Shown here piece by piece: positions 6,300 to 14,935 of a DNA stretch of 23,125 nt. The position numbers were made by a program, and so were the translations under genes. Under the pieces are notes generated by a model that was not told the DNA's origin, did not search any database, and saw only the letters and a program-made list of their open reading frames with translations. Position 1 is the stretch's first letter; each line of letters opens with the position of its first letter. The DNA is from Ignavibacteriaceae bacterium. GTDB lineage: Bacteria; Bacteroidota; Ignavibacteria; Ignavibacteriales; Ignavibacteriaceae. The stretch covers positions 1-23,125 of the forward strand of contig JALHTS010000291.1 in assembly GCA_022865965.1 (NCBI GenBank), read 5' to 3'.

Positions 6300-8605
6300 A
6301 ACAGCGATTACAAATATCAATCAGAGGAGCAGTTCAGGGTGTTGGCTTTCGTCCTTTTATTTACAAGCTTGCGAATGAGCTACAGTTGAAAGGATTCATC
6401 TCCAACAATATAAGCGGTGTTAACATCGAAGTTGAAGGGGACGAAAATGCTTTGAATAAATTTCTATTAAAATTAAGAACTGATAAACCAAAGCTTGCAT
6501 TCATAAACAGCCTTGAATATTCTAAGCTTGATCTAAAAGGATCTTCAGAATTCAGAATTATCGAAAGTGATTCACGTGGCGATCCTTCAGCATTTATTTT
6601 GCCTGATATAGCTTTATGTGATGAATGTTTATTCGAAATGTTTGATCCGAATGACAGGCGCTATCTTTATTCTTTTATTAACTGTACGAACTGCGGACCA
6701 CGCTTTTCAATTATTGAATCTCTTCCTTATGATCGTCTGAATACTTCGATGAAATATTTTGAAATGTGTGATGATTGCCGGAAAGAATATGAAGATCCTA
6801 GCGACAGAAGATTTCACGCACAACCGATTGCCTGTCCAGATTGTGGTCCTCAAGTTAAAATAATAGATAATAGTGGTAAATTAATTTGCGAAAAATATTC
6901 TGCAATAAAAACAACATCAGAAAAAATCAAAGAAGGTAAGGTAATTGCATTAAAAGGTCTTGGGGGTTTTCAATTAATTGTAAATGCAAATGATGATAGT
7001 GCAGTAAACCGACTAAGGGAAAGAAAACATCGTGATGAAAAACCATTGGCATTAATGTTTCCTGATCTGAATTCGATAAAAAAAGTATGCGAAGTATCAG
7101 AGCTTGAAGAAGGATTACTGCTTTCACCTGAAACACCAATAGTATTGTTAAAAAGAAAAAAGGATGCTAAAATAATCATATCGCAGTTTGTGGCACCGAA
7201 GAATCCTTATCTGGGAATTATGTTGCCATATACTCCACTACATCATTTGTTGATGAAAGAGTTTGGTAAACCGATCATTGCAACAAGCGGAAATATTTCG
7301 GAAGAGCCGATGTGTATTGAAAATAGTAGGGCATTGGAAAGATTATCCGGTATTGCTGATTATTTTCTTGTTCATAACAGACCCATTGTCAGACCTGTTG
7401 ATGATTCAGTTGCCCGAATTGTAGAAGGAAAAGAAATGATTCATAGAAGAGCGCGTGGATATGCTCCGCTCCCATTCTCAATCAGAAATTCTTGTGAGGA
7501 AAATTTCATCAGTGTTGGTGCTCATCTTAAAAACTCAATCGCACTAAAAAAAGGAAATGAAATTTTTGTAAGTCAGCATATTGGAGATCTATCTAACATA
7601 GACGCAGAGAACAGTTTTACAAATACAATTTCAGATTTTCAAAAAATGTATCAGGTAAGACCTGAATTTTTAGTTCACGATCTTCATCCCGATTATCTCT
7701 CAACAAAATACTGTAAGGAGCAAAGAACAAATACAATTGGAGTTCAGCATCATCTCGCTCATGTAGCTGCGTGTTATGAAGAGAATCAGCTTGAAGGAAA
7801 ATGTTTTGCTGTATGCTGGGATGGGACTGGATATGGATTTGACGGGACAGTCTGGGGCGGTGAATTTTTTATTTATGATGAATCGAGTTATCAGCACTCT
7901 GCACAGTTCAGACAATTTAAATTACCCGGCGGTGAAACAGCAATTAAAGAATCTAAGCGATCCTTGATAGGAATTCTTTATGAAATCTTCGGTAAAAATA
8001 TTCCATATAAAAAATTCAAGATAAATCATTTGCAATCTTCCAATGATATGTTGTTGTTTGCCGAGATGATAGAGAAAAATATCAATTGTTTTACAACTTC
8101 AAGTGCCGGCAGAATATTTGACGCTGTTTCATCTTTGCTGAACATCTGTAATAAATCATCTTATGAAGGACAGGCGGCAATGCTTCTGGAGTTCGCTGCT
8201 GAGAAGAGCGTTAACACACACTATAATTTTACTCTTGTTCAAACAGAAAAAATAATAGTTGATTGGCAGCCAATGTTTGAGGAGATATTTATCGATTTGG
8301 GCAATAATATTCCGGTCTCAGAAATATCAACAAAGTTTCATAACACATTAGTCGAAATAATTGTAAAGCTTGCCAAACTATTTAATGAACGAAAAATTAT
8401 TCTTACCGGCGGATGCTTTCAGAATGTTTTTTTACTTGAAAGAGCAATTGATAAACTTGAAGAAATTGGTTTTACTCCTTATTGGCATCGCCGCATTCCA
8501 ACAAATGATGGAGGAATTTCATTCGGACAAGCTGTATTTACAAATCATAGTATTAACAAAACCAGGAAACAAAATTTAGCTAAAATTGAAACAGTGAAGG
8601 AATAG
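6296..8605 (+). CDS. hypF: Carbamoyltransferase HypF
   Basis: 769 residues, full length for the family. HypF converts carbamoyl phosphate and ATP to carbamoyl-adenylate and transfers the carbamoyl group to the C-terminal Cys of HypE, the source of the active-site cyanides. Domains in order: acylphosphatase (about 5-90; GAVQGVGFRPF with R19), two zinc fingers (C108, C111, C130, C133 and C158, C161, C180, C183), a YrdC-like domain (about 200-380; KHRDEKPLALMF and ATSGNISEEP), and a C-terminal Kae1/TobZ-like domain with HHLAHVAA and WDGTGYG. All expected motifs are present and I see no lesions. It overlaps hypB by 4 bp and ends 3 bp before hypC. Confidence 0.97.
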   Translation: MKQRLQISIRGAVQGVGFRPFIYKLANELQLKGFISNNISGVNIEVEGDENALNKFLLKLRTDKPKLAFINSLEYSKLDLKGSSEFRIIESDSRGDPSAFILPDIALCDECLFEMFDPNDRRYLYSFINCTNCGPRFSIIESLPYDRLNTSMKYFEMCDDCRKEYEDPSDRRFHAQPIACPDCGPQVKIIDNSGKLICEKYSAIKTTSEKIKEGKVIALKGLGGFQLIVNANDDSAVNRLRERKHRDEKPLALMFPDLNSIKKVCEVSELEEGLLLSPETPIVLLKRKKDAKIIISQFVAPKNPYLGIMLPYTPLHHLLMKEFGKPIIATSGNISEEPMCIENSRALERLSGIADYFLVHNRPIVRPVDDSVARIVEGKEMIHRRARGYAPLPFSIRNSCEENFISVGAHLKNSIALKKGNEIFVSQHIGDLSNIDAENSFTNTISDFQKMYQVRPEFLVHDLHPDYLSTKYCKEQRTNTIGVQHHLAHVAACYEENQLEGKCFAVCWDGTGYGFDGTVWGGEFFIYDESSYQHSAQFRQFKLPGGETAIKESKRSLIGILYEIFGKNIPYKKFKINHLQSSNDMLLFAEMIEKNINCFTTSSAGRIFDAVSSLLNICNKSSYEGQAAMLLEFAAEKSVNTHYNFTLVQTEKIIVDWQPMFEEIFIDLGNNIPVSEISTKFHNTLVEIIVKLAKLFNERKIILTGGCFQNVFLLERAIDKLEEIGFTPYWHRRIPTNDGGISFGQAVFTNHSINKTRKQNLAKIETVKE

Positions 8606-8608
8606 AAA

Positions 8609-8857
8609 ATGTGCCTTGCAGTACCAGGAAAAGTTCAAAAGATAGATAACACAAACACTTCACCAAGAATGGCTGAAGTAAATTTTGATGGTTTAATTAA
8701 ACAGGTTTGTGTTGAATTCATTAATGATATTAAAGTTGGGGAGTATGTAATGGTTCACGTTGGTTATGCACTAAATAAAGTAGATGAAAAAGAAGCACTC
8801 AATCAGTTAAAAGCAATTTCCGAAGCTGAAGAAATTATCAGGAAGAACATGAAATGA
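8609..8857 (+). CDS. hypC: Hydrogenase assembly chaperone HypC
   Basis: 82 residues beginning MCLAVPGKV, the invariant HypC/HybG N-terminus. Cys2, exposed after Met removal, binds the Fe(CN)2CO unit together with HypD and then contacts the hydrogenase large-subunit precursor. An AAGGAA ribosome site lies just upstream of the ATG. It overlaps hypD by 4 bp, which fits the stable HypC-HypD complex. Confidence 0.96.
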   Translation: MCLAVPGKVQKIDNTNTSPRMAEVNFDGLIKQVCVEFINDIKVGEYVMVHVGYALNKVDEKEALNQLKAISEAEEIIRKNMK

Positions 8858-9936
8858 AATTCCTTGATGAGTATCGTGATGCTGAAAAAATTAAGATATT
8901 GATTAATCAGATAAGGTCATTACAACTTCCGCCAATTAATATTATGGAAGTTTGTGGCAGCCAGACACACACAATTTTAAAGTATAGTCTTGAGGAACTT
9001 TTACCAGAAAACATAAATCTTATTCACGGGCCCGGCTGCCCTGTTTGTGTTACTCCTGTTGAAATGATTGACAAAGCAAATGTACTTGCGGGAATGGATG
9101 ATGTTATATTCACTTCTTATGGAGATATGTTAAGAATCCCGGGAAGCAGGAGCAGCTTGATTGAAACAAAAGCTTTGGGTGCTGATATTAAAATGATTTA
9201 TTCACCACTCGATGCAATAAGAATTGCAAAAGAAGAACCAAACAAAAAAGTAATTTTCTTTGCAATTGGTTTTGAAACGACTGCTCCTGCAAATGCTTCT
9301 GCAATTTTAATTGCACAAAAATTATCCCTTAAAAACTTTTTTGTTCTCTGCTCTCACGTTTTAATTCCTCCTGCGATTGAAGCATTGTTAAATTCCGAAT
9401 TAATAAAATTGAATGGTTTACTTGCACCGGGACATGTTTGCACAATAACTGGCACAAAATGGTGCGAGAATATTTCTGGCAAACATAAGATTCCCATTGC
9501 AGTAACTGGGTTTGAACCAGTTGATCTTCTGGAAGGAATTCTTATTACAGCAAAACAAATTGTATCAAATGAACATCATACAGTAAATCAGTATAAAAGA
9601 GTTGTACAGATAGAAGGTAACAAAACAGCACTGAAAACTATTGATAAAGTATTTGAAGTTTGCGACAGAAACTGGAGAGGACTTGGTGAAATTAAAAACA
9701 GCGGACTAAAATTAAGAGATGAATTTGAAAAATATGATGCGGAGAAAGTTTTTAATATAAGTTCTGTTCAATCGTTTGAGAATGAAAAATGTATTGCAGG
9801 TGAAATTCTGCAGGGATTGAAAAAACCACTTGAATGTAAACTATTTAGTAATGAATGCACACCAATTAAACCTGTTGGTGCGCCAATGGTCTCTTCTGAA
9901 GGGGCTTGTGCGGCTTATTATAATTATAGGAAGTAA
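8854..9936 (+). CDS. hypD: Hydrogenase Fe-cyanide/CO assembly protein HypD
   Basis: 360 residues. HypD is the Fe-S scaffold on which Fe(CN)2CO is built. Recognisable elements are the MEVCGSQTH motif with C34, the GPGCPVCVTP motif with C62 and C65, the APGHVC segment in the central domain, and a cysteine-rich C-terminal part (KCIAGEILQG, then further cysteines) expected to hold the [4Fe-4S] cluster. Length and motif order match intact family members. The 75-bp gap to hypE that follows is the largest within the operon and carries a palindromic repeat. Confidence 0.96.
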   Translation: MKFLDEYRDAEKIKILINQIRSLQLPPINIMEVCGSQTHTILKYSLEELLPENINLIHGPGCPVCVTPVEMIDKANVLAGMDDVIFTSYGDMLRIPGSRSSLIETKALGADIKMIYSPLDAIRIAKEEPNKKVIFFAIGFETTAPANASAILIAQKLSLKNFFVLCSHVLIPPAIEALLNSELIKLNGLLAPGHVCTITGTKWCENISGKHKIPIAVTGFEPVDLLEGILITAKQIVSNEHHTVNQYKRVVQIEGNKTALKTIDKVFEVCDRNWRGLGEIKNSGLKLRDEFEKYDAEKVFNISSVQSFENEKCIAGEILQGLKKPLECKLFSNECTPIKPVGAPMVSSEGACAAYYNYRK

Positions 9937-9942
9937 AAAACA

Positions 9943-9987
9943 TTCGAGGTTTTTAATTCATAATTCAAAGCTAAACCTCGAAGGTTT
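9943..9987. repeat. Palindromic intergenic repeat between hypD and hypE
   Basis: TTCGAGGTTT at 9943-9952 is the exact reverse complement of AAACCTCGAA at 9973-9982, giving a 10-bp stem with a 20-nt loop. The right arm is itself inside a second palindrome, AAACCT-CGA-AGGTTT at 9973-9987. There is no T-tract after it, so it looks more like a REP-type intergenic element than a terminator. It may affect the hypD/hypE mRNA. Confidence 0.6.
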
Positions 9988-10011
9988 GAAAGACAACAAA
10001 AGATATATAGT

Positions 10012-11049
10012 ATGAGTATTGATTGTCCATCACCTAAAAATGAATTTGAGAAAATCCTTCTCGCACATGGAAGCGGTGGATCGCTGACTAATAAATTGAT
10101 TCATGATATATTTATTAAATCTTTTAACAATGATTTGCTTAATAAAGAGCATGACGGAGCTGTTTTTAATCTTAATGGAAACCGGATAGCTTTTACTACC
10201 GATTCATTCGTCGTTAATCCTATTTTCTTTCCTGGCGGAAACATTGGTGAACTGGCTGTATACGGCACAATCAATGATCTTGCGATGTGCGGTGCTAAAC
10301 CTCTATATCTTTCTGCTTCATTCATTATTGAAGAAGGATTTGAAATTGGCAAGCTCGAATTGATTGTTAATTCAATGAAAGTTTCTGCAGATAAATGTAA
10401 TGTTCAGATAGTAACAGGTGATACGAAAGTTGTTGAAAAAGGAAAAGGTGATAAAATATTTATCAACACATCTGGCATTGGTATTGTTCCTGATTCAGTT
10501 GATCTTTCTCCAGCGAATGTTCAAATCGGTGATAAAATTATTTTAAGCGGAACAATTGCTGATCACGGAATTGCAGTATTATCCGCAAGAGAAAATCTTT
10601 CTTTTAACTCTGAAATAAAAAGTGACACCGCCCCTTTGAATGATCTAGTAGAGAAAATGCTTTCAGTTTCAAAAACCATTCACGTTCTTCGTGATCCAAC
10701 AAGAGGAGGATTGGCAACCACATTAAATGAGATTGCTTTAAAATCAAAGCTAGGAATTATGATTGACGAAATGAAAATTAAAATAAATGACCAAGTAAAA
10801 GCTGCCTGTGAAATACTTGGACTCGATCCACTTTACATTGCTAATGAAGGAAAGCTAATTTGCTTTTCTGAACCTGATAGTGCAGAAAAACTTTTAATTG
10901 AAATGAAAAAACATCCGCTTGGAAAAAATTCCGAAATCATAGGGGAAGTAATTGATGAATATAAAGGTAAAGTTATTCTACGAACAACAATTGGAACAAA
11001 AAGAATAATTGATCTTCATTCTGTTGAACAACTTCCCAGAATTTGTTGA
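10012..11049 (+). CDS. hypE: Carbamoyl dehydratase HypE
   Basis: 345 residues with the AIR-synthase-like fold expected of HypE. HypE uses ATP to dehydrate the carbamoyl group placed on its C-terminal Cys, producing the thiocyanate that supplies CN to iron. The hallmark C-terminus PRIC is present, ending exactly at Cys345. Other motifs are HGSGG near the N-terminus, TTDSFVV, the glycine-rich DPTRGGLATTLNEIA and a GDTKVV segment. The gene belongs to the hyp operon despite the 75-bp gap after hypD. Confidence 0.96.
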   Translation: MSIDCPSPKNEFEKILLAHGSGGSLTNKLIHDIFIKSFNNDLLNKEHDGAVFNLNGNRIAFTTDSFVVNPIFFPGGNIGELAVYGTINDLAMCGAKPLYLSASFIIEEGFEIGKLELIVNSMKVSADKCNVQIVTGDTKVVEKGKGDKIFINTSGIGIVPDSVDLSPANVQIGDKIILSGTIADHGIAVLSARENLSFNSEIKSDTAPLNDLVEKMLSVSKTIHVLRDPTRGGLATTLNEIALKSKLGIMIDEMKIKINDQVKAACEILGLDPLYIANEGKLICFSEPDSAEKLLIEMKKHPLGKNSEIIGEVIDEYKGKVILRTTIGTKRIIDLHSVEQLPRIC

Positions 11050-11059
11050 AAGGATTTTT

Positions 11060-11770
11060 ATGGATGAATCATCCTTAATACTAATAATGACCGCTGCTTC
11101 TATCGGATTTATTCACACACTAATCGGACCCGATCATTACATTCCTTTCATTGCGATGGCAAAAGCCAGAAACTGGTCAATCAGAAAAACTGCTTTGATT
11201 ACTTCTGCGTGCGGTGTTGGTCACGTACTGAGTTCTTTAATTATTGGTTTAATTGGAATTGGGTTTGGTGTTGCGGTAAGTGAGTTGGAACTGATTGAAT
11301 CAACGCGCGGGGATATAGCCGGTTGGCTGCTGATCGGATTTGGTCTGGCTTACCTAATCTGGGGATTAAAGAAAGCTTTTAAAAACAAGCCTCATGCCCA
11401 TATTCATTTGCACGAAAACGGAACTATACACACTCATAAACACACTCACCATGAAGAGCATGCTCATCCACACAAGGAAGAAAAGAAAAGTATTACTCCG
11501 TGGGTACTCTTCACCATTTTCATTTTTGGTCCCTGTGAAGCTCTGATCCCAATATTAATGTATCCGGCCGCTACAAAAAGTGTCTCTGGCTTAATTTTGG
11601 TTACATCTGTATTCGGAGTAACAACTATTCTCACGATGCTTTCAATAGTTATTATTTCTCTTCAGGGGATGAATCTATTTAATTTCGGAAAGCTCGAGAG
11701 ATATACACACGCACTTGCTGGTGGAGTAATATTACTTTGTGGAGTTGCTATTAATTTTTTGGGGCTATAG
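11060..11770 (+). CDS. NicO/UreH-like membrane protein, probable nickel transporter
   Basis: 236 residues with about six hydrophobic segments in two groups of three, separated by a histidine-rich cytoplasmic loop (H112-H138, 12 His in 27 residues). TM1 holds H19 and the GPDHYIPF motif (23-30), resembling the HxnDH metal signature of NiCoT/NicO carriers. The second half begins with FGPCEALIP. The gene starts 10 bp after hypE with an AAAGGA ribosome site; an in-frame start 51 bp upstream inside hypE is less likely. Family members move Ni2+ or Co2+, some as importers and some as exporters (RcnA). Position at the end of a hyp operon favours nickel supply for the hydrogenase, but direction of transport cannot be read from sequence. 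The UreH/TauE-like superfamily is the broader fallback. Confidence 0.82.
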   Translation: MDESSLILIMTAASIGFIHTLIGPDHYIPFIAMAKARNWSIRKTALITSACGVGHVLSSLIIGLIGIGFGVAVSELELIESTRGDIAGWLLIGFGLAYLIWGLKKAFKNKPHAHIHLHENGTIHTHKHTHHEEHAHPHKEEKKSITPWVLFTIFIFGPCEALIPILMYPAATKSVSGLILVTSVFGVTTILTMLSIVIISLQGMNLFNFGKLERYTHALAGGVILLCGVAINFLGL

Positions 11771-13159
11771 ATTAACTGATTGCTTGAGTTCTTCAGCGTA
11801 CTCATTGCCCGATTGTTTTTCTTTTAATGGAAATTCAACTTTAAACTCACTGCCTTTACCAATTTCACTTTTTACAGATATTTCCCCTTCGTAAAGATAA
11901 ACTATTTCTTTCACCAGATTCAGTCCAAGACCTGTGCCTATTTGCTCTGCTTCTCTTGCATTTTTACTTCTGTAAAATTCCTCAAATATTTTTTCCATAT
12001 CTTCTTTTGGAATGCCGATGCCGGTATCTTTAACAACCAAGCCGTATGAATAATCGGACACAAATGGCTCAACGATTACTTTTCCACCGGATGGAGTATA
12101 TCTTAATCCATTGCTAACAAGATTGCTAACAACTTTTTCATATCCGTTAACATCAATATTGATATTGAGTGAGAATGATAGATGATTGTAAACAAGCTCA
12201 AGGTTTTTTTTATTAGCATAAACTTTGTGATGACTTACAATGCCGAATAGCCATTCATCAAAATCAACATTTTCAAAAACCGGTTTTTCCATTCCTAGAT
12301 TATACTGAGTAACCGTTATCATTTCCTTAATCATATCAATTACCTGAGAGGATCTTTTTTCCGCTTTCAAAACCATATCTTTAACTTCTTTCCTAAGATC
12401 CTCCGAGAATAAACTTTTTACAACTTCCAACGTGCTTTGAATTGCAATCAATGGTGATTTCAATTCGTGTGCTGCAAAACGGAATGTTCTGCTTCTGTCT
12501 TTAATTGACTGTTCAAGCTGAACATTTTTCTGATCGATAATTCTCTTGAGTGATCGGTAGCCGTTCATAAAAGTATTTATAATATAAATGCCGGCAAAGT
12601 TGATTATATAAAACGCTATTAGTGATGTTATAATTAAAGCTAATGAAGCCGGTTCACTCCGGAGTAAATATCTGTCAAACATTATAACATGTTCAAGTAT
12701 AGTCCAGATTGTTAACAGAAGTGCAGCAGCAAATGCATTAATGTATGGAAGAGCCTTTCCGGGGAATATTATCCCCGAAAGAATAACCTGAACCAGATAA
12801 AGATAGTAAAATGGATTTCCTATTCCACCGGAGTAGTGAATCATAAAAGAGATGACTAAAAGATCAATTAGTATCTGTAGTTCTAGGAATGCAAGTTCCT
12901 GGTATTCATTCTTGAATTGGAAATATCTTGCTATAAAAAAATATAATATGTTAATGACTAATAGAATGACTGCTAGATTGGTTATTTCATTAAAACCGAT
13001 ATTGAAACCAAGCATTTTATCTGCTATAGGAATACAAAACAGAAGTGCAATAATGGATATCCATCTTAAATTAATTAACCATGCTAATCTCTCATTAAGA
13101 GAAACAACTGTATGAAATGGTAATTCCAAACTCTCGGATGCTTTGAGATCAATCTTCAT
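11765..13159 (-). CDS. RegB/PrrB-like sensor histidine kinase at the end of the hydrogenase operon
   Basis: 464 residues. The N-terminal ~200 residues contain about six membrane segments, including the loop GGIGNPF at 111-117, which resembles the GGxxNPF quinone-sensing motif of RegB/PrrB redox kinases. A linker leads to HisKA with phospho-accepting H231 (FAAHELKSPLIAI) and a HATPase domain with N-box NLVSNGLRYTPSGG, DTGIGIP, and GTGLGLNLV. The start is 2 bp after the maturation protease stop, so it is very probably transcribed with the hydrogenase. RegB-type kinases are known to control hydrogenase and other redox genes in proteobacteria. No response regulator accompanies it. The kinase core is certain; the RegB likeness rests on one short motif and topology. 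Confidence 0.85.
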   Translation of the reverse strand: MKIDLKASESLELPFHTVVSLNERLAWLINLRWISIIALLFCIPIADKMLGFNIGFNEITNLAVILLVINILYFFIARYFQFKNEYQELAFLELQILIDLLVISFMIHYSGGIGNPFYYLYLVQVILSGIIFPGKALPYINAFAAALLLTIWTILEHVIMFDRYLLRSEPASLALIITSLIAFYIINFAGIYIINTFMNGYRSLKRIIDQKNVQLEQSIKDRSRTFRFAAHELKSPLIAIQSTLEVVKSLFSEDLRKEVKDMVLKAEKRSSQVIDMIKEMITVTQYNLGMEKPVFENVDFDEWLFGIVSHHKVYANKKNLELVYNHLSFSLNINIDVNGYEKVVSNLVSNGLRYTPSGGKVIVEPFVSDYSYGLVVKDTGIGIPKEDMEKIFEEFYRSKNAREAEQIGTGLGLNLVKEIVYLYEGEISVKSEIGKGSEFKVEFPLKEKQSGNEYAEELKQSVNL

Positions 13160-13161
13160 TT

Positions 13162-13623
13162 TTAACTAAAGAATTTTTTTAATTGCTCTTTAACTGGTTG
13201 GGATAATCCCTCTCCAAAGCCTGTGGAATAGGGTTGAATACCTAAAAATATAAAATCCATCTGATGATGTTGTAAAAGAAAATTTTTTATAATTTTAATT
13301 GAGAATGTGTGGGTGCTAAATTCAGTATGAATCATTTCTTCTTCGGCAAAAAATTTTATTTCACCAGAATTGTCATTCCATTTCGCCGCATCAATAAAGA
13401 CAACTACCCGAGGCTCAAAACTTAGTATTTCCTGTAAATAGTTTTCGGGATTTTTTTTAGCAATTATGAAATGTGAATTTTGAAATTCTTTTTTTAATCT
13501 TAGTTTTGCAATAAATTGTATTCCCACTCCGTCATCACCCCTCAATTCATTTCCTAATCCTACAAAAACAATTCTTTCTTTACTATAATTTGAAAGCTTA
13601 TCAGTGAATTGTATAAAATTCAT
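13162..13623 (-). CDS. [NiFe]-hydrogenase maturation endopeptidase (HycI/HyaD family)
   Basis: 153 residues. This peptidase removes the C-terminal tail of the large subunit after nickel insertion. It starts its fold with VGLGNELRGDDGVG (20-34). The nickel-sensing ligands expected from HycI and HybD correspond to D31, D78 (in VFIDAA) and H105 (in STHTFS). A large subunit with a cleavable tail is encoded in the same operon, so a dedicated pair is likely. I use the ATG at 13623, not the TTG two codons earlier. The start lies within the end of the upstream Fe-S gene (23-bp overlap). Confidence 0.9.
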   Translation of the reverse strand: MNFIQFTDKLSNYSKERIVFVGLGNELRGDDGVGIQFIAKLRLKKEFQNSHFIIAKKNPENYLQEILSFEPRVVVFIDAAKWNDNSGEIKFFAEEEMIHTEFSTHTFSIKIIKNFLLQHHQMDFIFLGIQPYSTGFGEGLSQPVKEQLKKFFS

Positions 13624-14215
13624 CTTCAACTACAATTTTGTGACGGCATTTAGGACAAACTTCTTTTATCTGGTCTTCTCGTCTTATTCTTGATTTTGGT
13701 TCCGACGGCTCAACGTCAAAAAATTCTCTCTGGATTCCAAGCAAAAAGTTTGGATGAGCATAAGCTTTTGCACCGAGTCTTTCCCTGATCCATTTTAATT
13801 GGTCTTCCGGAGCTATCATAGATTTGCAAACTTCACATAATAGAATTTCCTTTTCTATCGTTTCAAATACTATGGGATCATTTTTATCCATCACTGAAAA
13901 AGAATATTCATTGCTCAACAGAACTCCTTTTTCAGTAATACAATGCTCTTCACACTGCCCACAATGGATACAGGATAAATAATTAATTTTTAATTTTCTA
14001 GTTCTTTTAGTTAAATCATCAACAACAGTTATAGCACCAGAAGGACAAACCTGTGCACAGGTTCCGCAGCCGACACAATCTTCAATATGATATCGTGGAA
14101 AGCCGCGAAATTCTTCTTCAGGTTTAAATCCTTCTTTAGGAAATTTAGTCGTATAGGGTTTTGAGAAGAATGAACTTAATGCTTCTTTAATTTCTCTTAC
14201 TTTTGGAAGATACAT
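13601..14215 (-). CDS. Hydrogenase Fe-S subunit, two [4Fe-4S] clusters (NuoI/HycF/MbhN-like)
   Basis: 204 residues. Two ferredoxin motifs, C47-x2-C50-x2-C53-x3-C57 and C82-x2-C85-x2-C88-x3-C92, should hold two [4Fe-4S] clusters that link the hydrogenase small subunit to the external electron carrier. Four more cysteines in CxxC pairs (C127/C130 and C187/C190) could form a zinc ribbon or a further metal site, as in HycF-like subunits. I chose the ATG at 14215: it is preceded at good distance by GGAG, which would be coding if the upstream in-frame GTG at 14230 were used. No membrane segment or signal, so it is cytoplasmic-side. It follows the mrp genes and precedes the maturation protease. Confidence 0.9.
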   Translation of the reverse strand: MYLPKVREIKEALSSFFSKPYTTKFPKEGFKPEEEFRGFPRYHIEDCVGCGTCAQVCPSGAITVVDDLTKRTRKLKINYLSCIHCGQCEEHCITEKGVLLSNEYSFSVMDKNDPIVFETIEKEILLCEVCKSMIAPEDQLKWIRERLGAKAYAHPNFLLGIQREFFDVEPSEPKSRIRREDQIKEVCPKCRHKIVVEDEFYTIH

Positions 14216-14241
14216 ATTATTACTCCACACTTTTTATTTAT

Positions 14242-14604
14242 CTAAACTTCCACTTCTTCTTTAAGGGTTTCATCTTTCAGTTCTTTGTCTTCTTCATATT
14301 TATCAACAACAGAAATTTTTGCTAACGGAATTCCGCTTCTGTGTGCAGCTCTTGCAACAGCGTGTGCTGCAGTTGGTGCTGCAAGAATAATGAAAACAAT
14401 TCCTATCAAGGCTTTAAATCCAAAACTTGTAAAGCCTTGTATAACAATTACGCCAAGTAAAATTCCCATTGATCCGAATGTAACACACTTTGTTGCAGCC
14501 TGCAGTCTGTTGTAAACATCAGGCAGACGAACGAGTCCCAGAACTCCGAGAAAATCAAAAATAATTCCGATGCAAATCAGAATGATTCCTATTGTATCAG
14601 TCAT
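14242..14604 (-). CDS. mrpG: Mrp-type cation/proton antiporter subunit G
   Basis: 120 residues with three membrane helices and the MrpG/MnhG/MbhC signature GLVRLPDVYNRLQAATK at 23-39. The usual His in RLHAATK is Gln here. A charged tail rich in Glu and Lys follows the last helix. In Mbh-type hydrogenases the E-F-G subunits form part of the sodium-translocating membrane unit. It overlaps mrpF by 8 bp. Confidence 0.92.
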   Translation of the reverse strand: MTDTIGIILICIGIIFDFLGVLGLVRLPDVYNRLQAATKCVTFGSMGILLGVIVIQGFTSFGFKALIGIVFIILAAPTAAHAVARAAHRSGIPLAKISVVDKYEEDKELKDETLKEEVEV

Positions 14605-14935
14605 CTAACTGCCTCCCTTCCAGGATTTTTGAAAAGGCAAGTGTAGCAATGAGGCTAAGCAACGCCCAAATTAAACCAACATCAATAAAAAATGATTCGT
14701 CATAATACAAACTCAGCAAAGCAGTTAATCCAATAATCAGAATTCCAAGAATATCGACAGAAACTATCCGATCCGCTGCAGTCGGTCCAATTATTACTCT
14801 TATCAATACAAGTAAAGAACTGAATAAAATCACGTTGATAAGCTGAAGCATCAATTCGCCTTCATAAATAAAGAAGTTGAAATAAAAGAAGGCTGCAAAG
14901 ATGATTAGCCCGATTGTCCATTTCAGAATTTTCAT
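14597..14935 (-). CDS. mrpF: Mrp-type cation/proton antiporter subunit F
   Basis: 112 residues, three helices, with the MrpF/MnhF/MbhB hallmark GPTAADRIVSVDI at 50-62, including conserved Asp55 and Asp61 in the membrane. The N-terminus is about 20 residues longer than the shortest family members and is itself hydrophobic. It overlaps mrpE by 4 bp (ATGA). Confidence 0.92.
   Translation of the reverse strand: MKILKWTIGLIIFAAFFYFNFFIYEGELMLQLINVILFSSLLVLIRVIIGPTAADRIVSVDILGILIIGLTALLSLYYDESFFIDVGLIWALLSLIATLAFSKILEGRQLDD

Noticed and set aside
6927..7179. Two - strand open frames within hypF
   Set aside because: They are antisense to the intact YrdC-like domain of HypF and have low-complexity translations.
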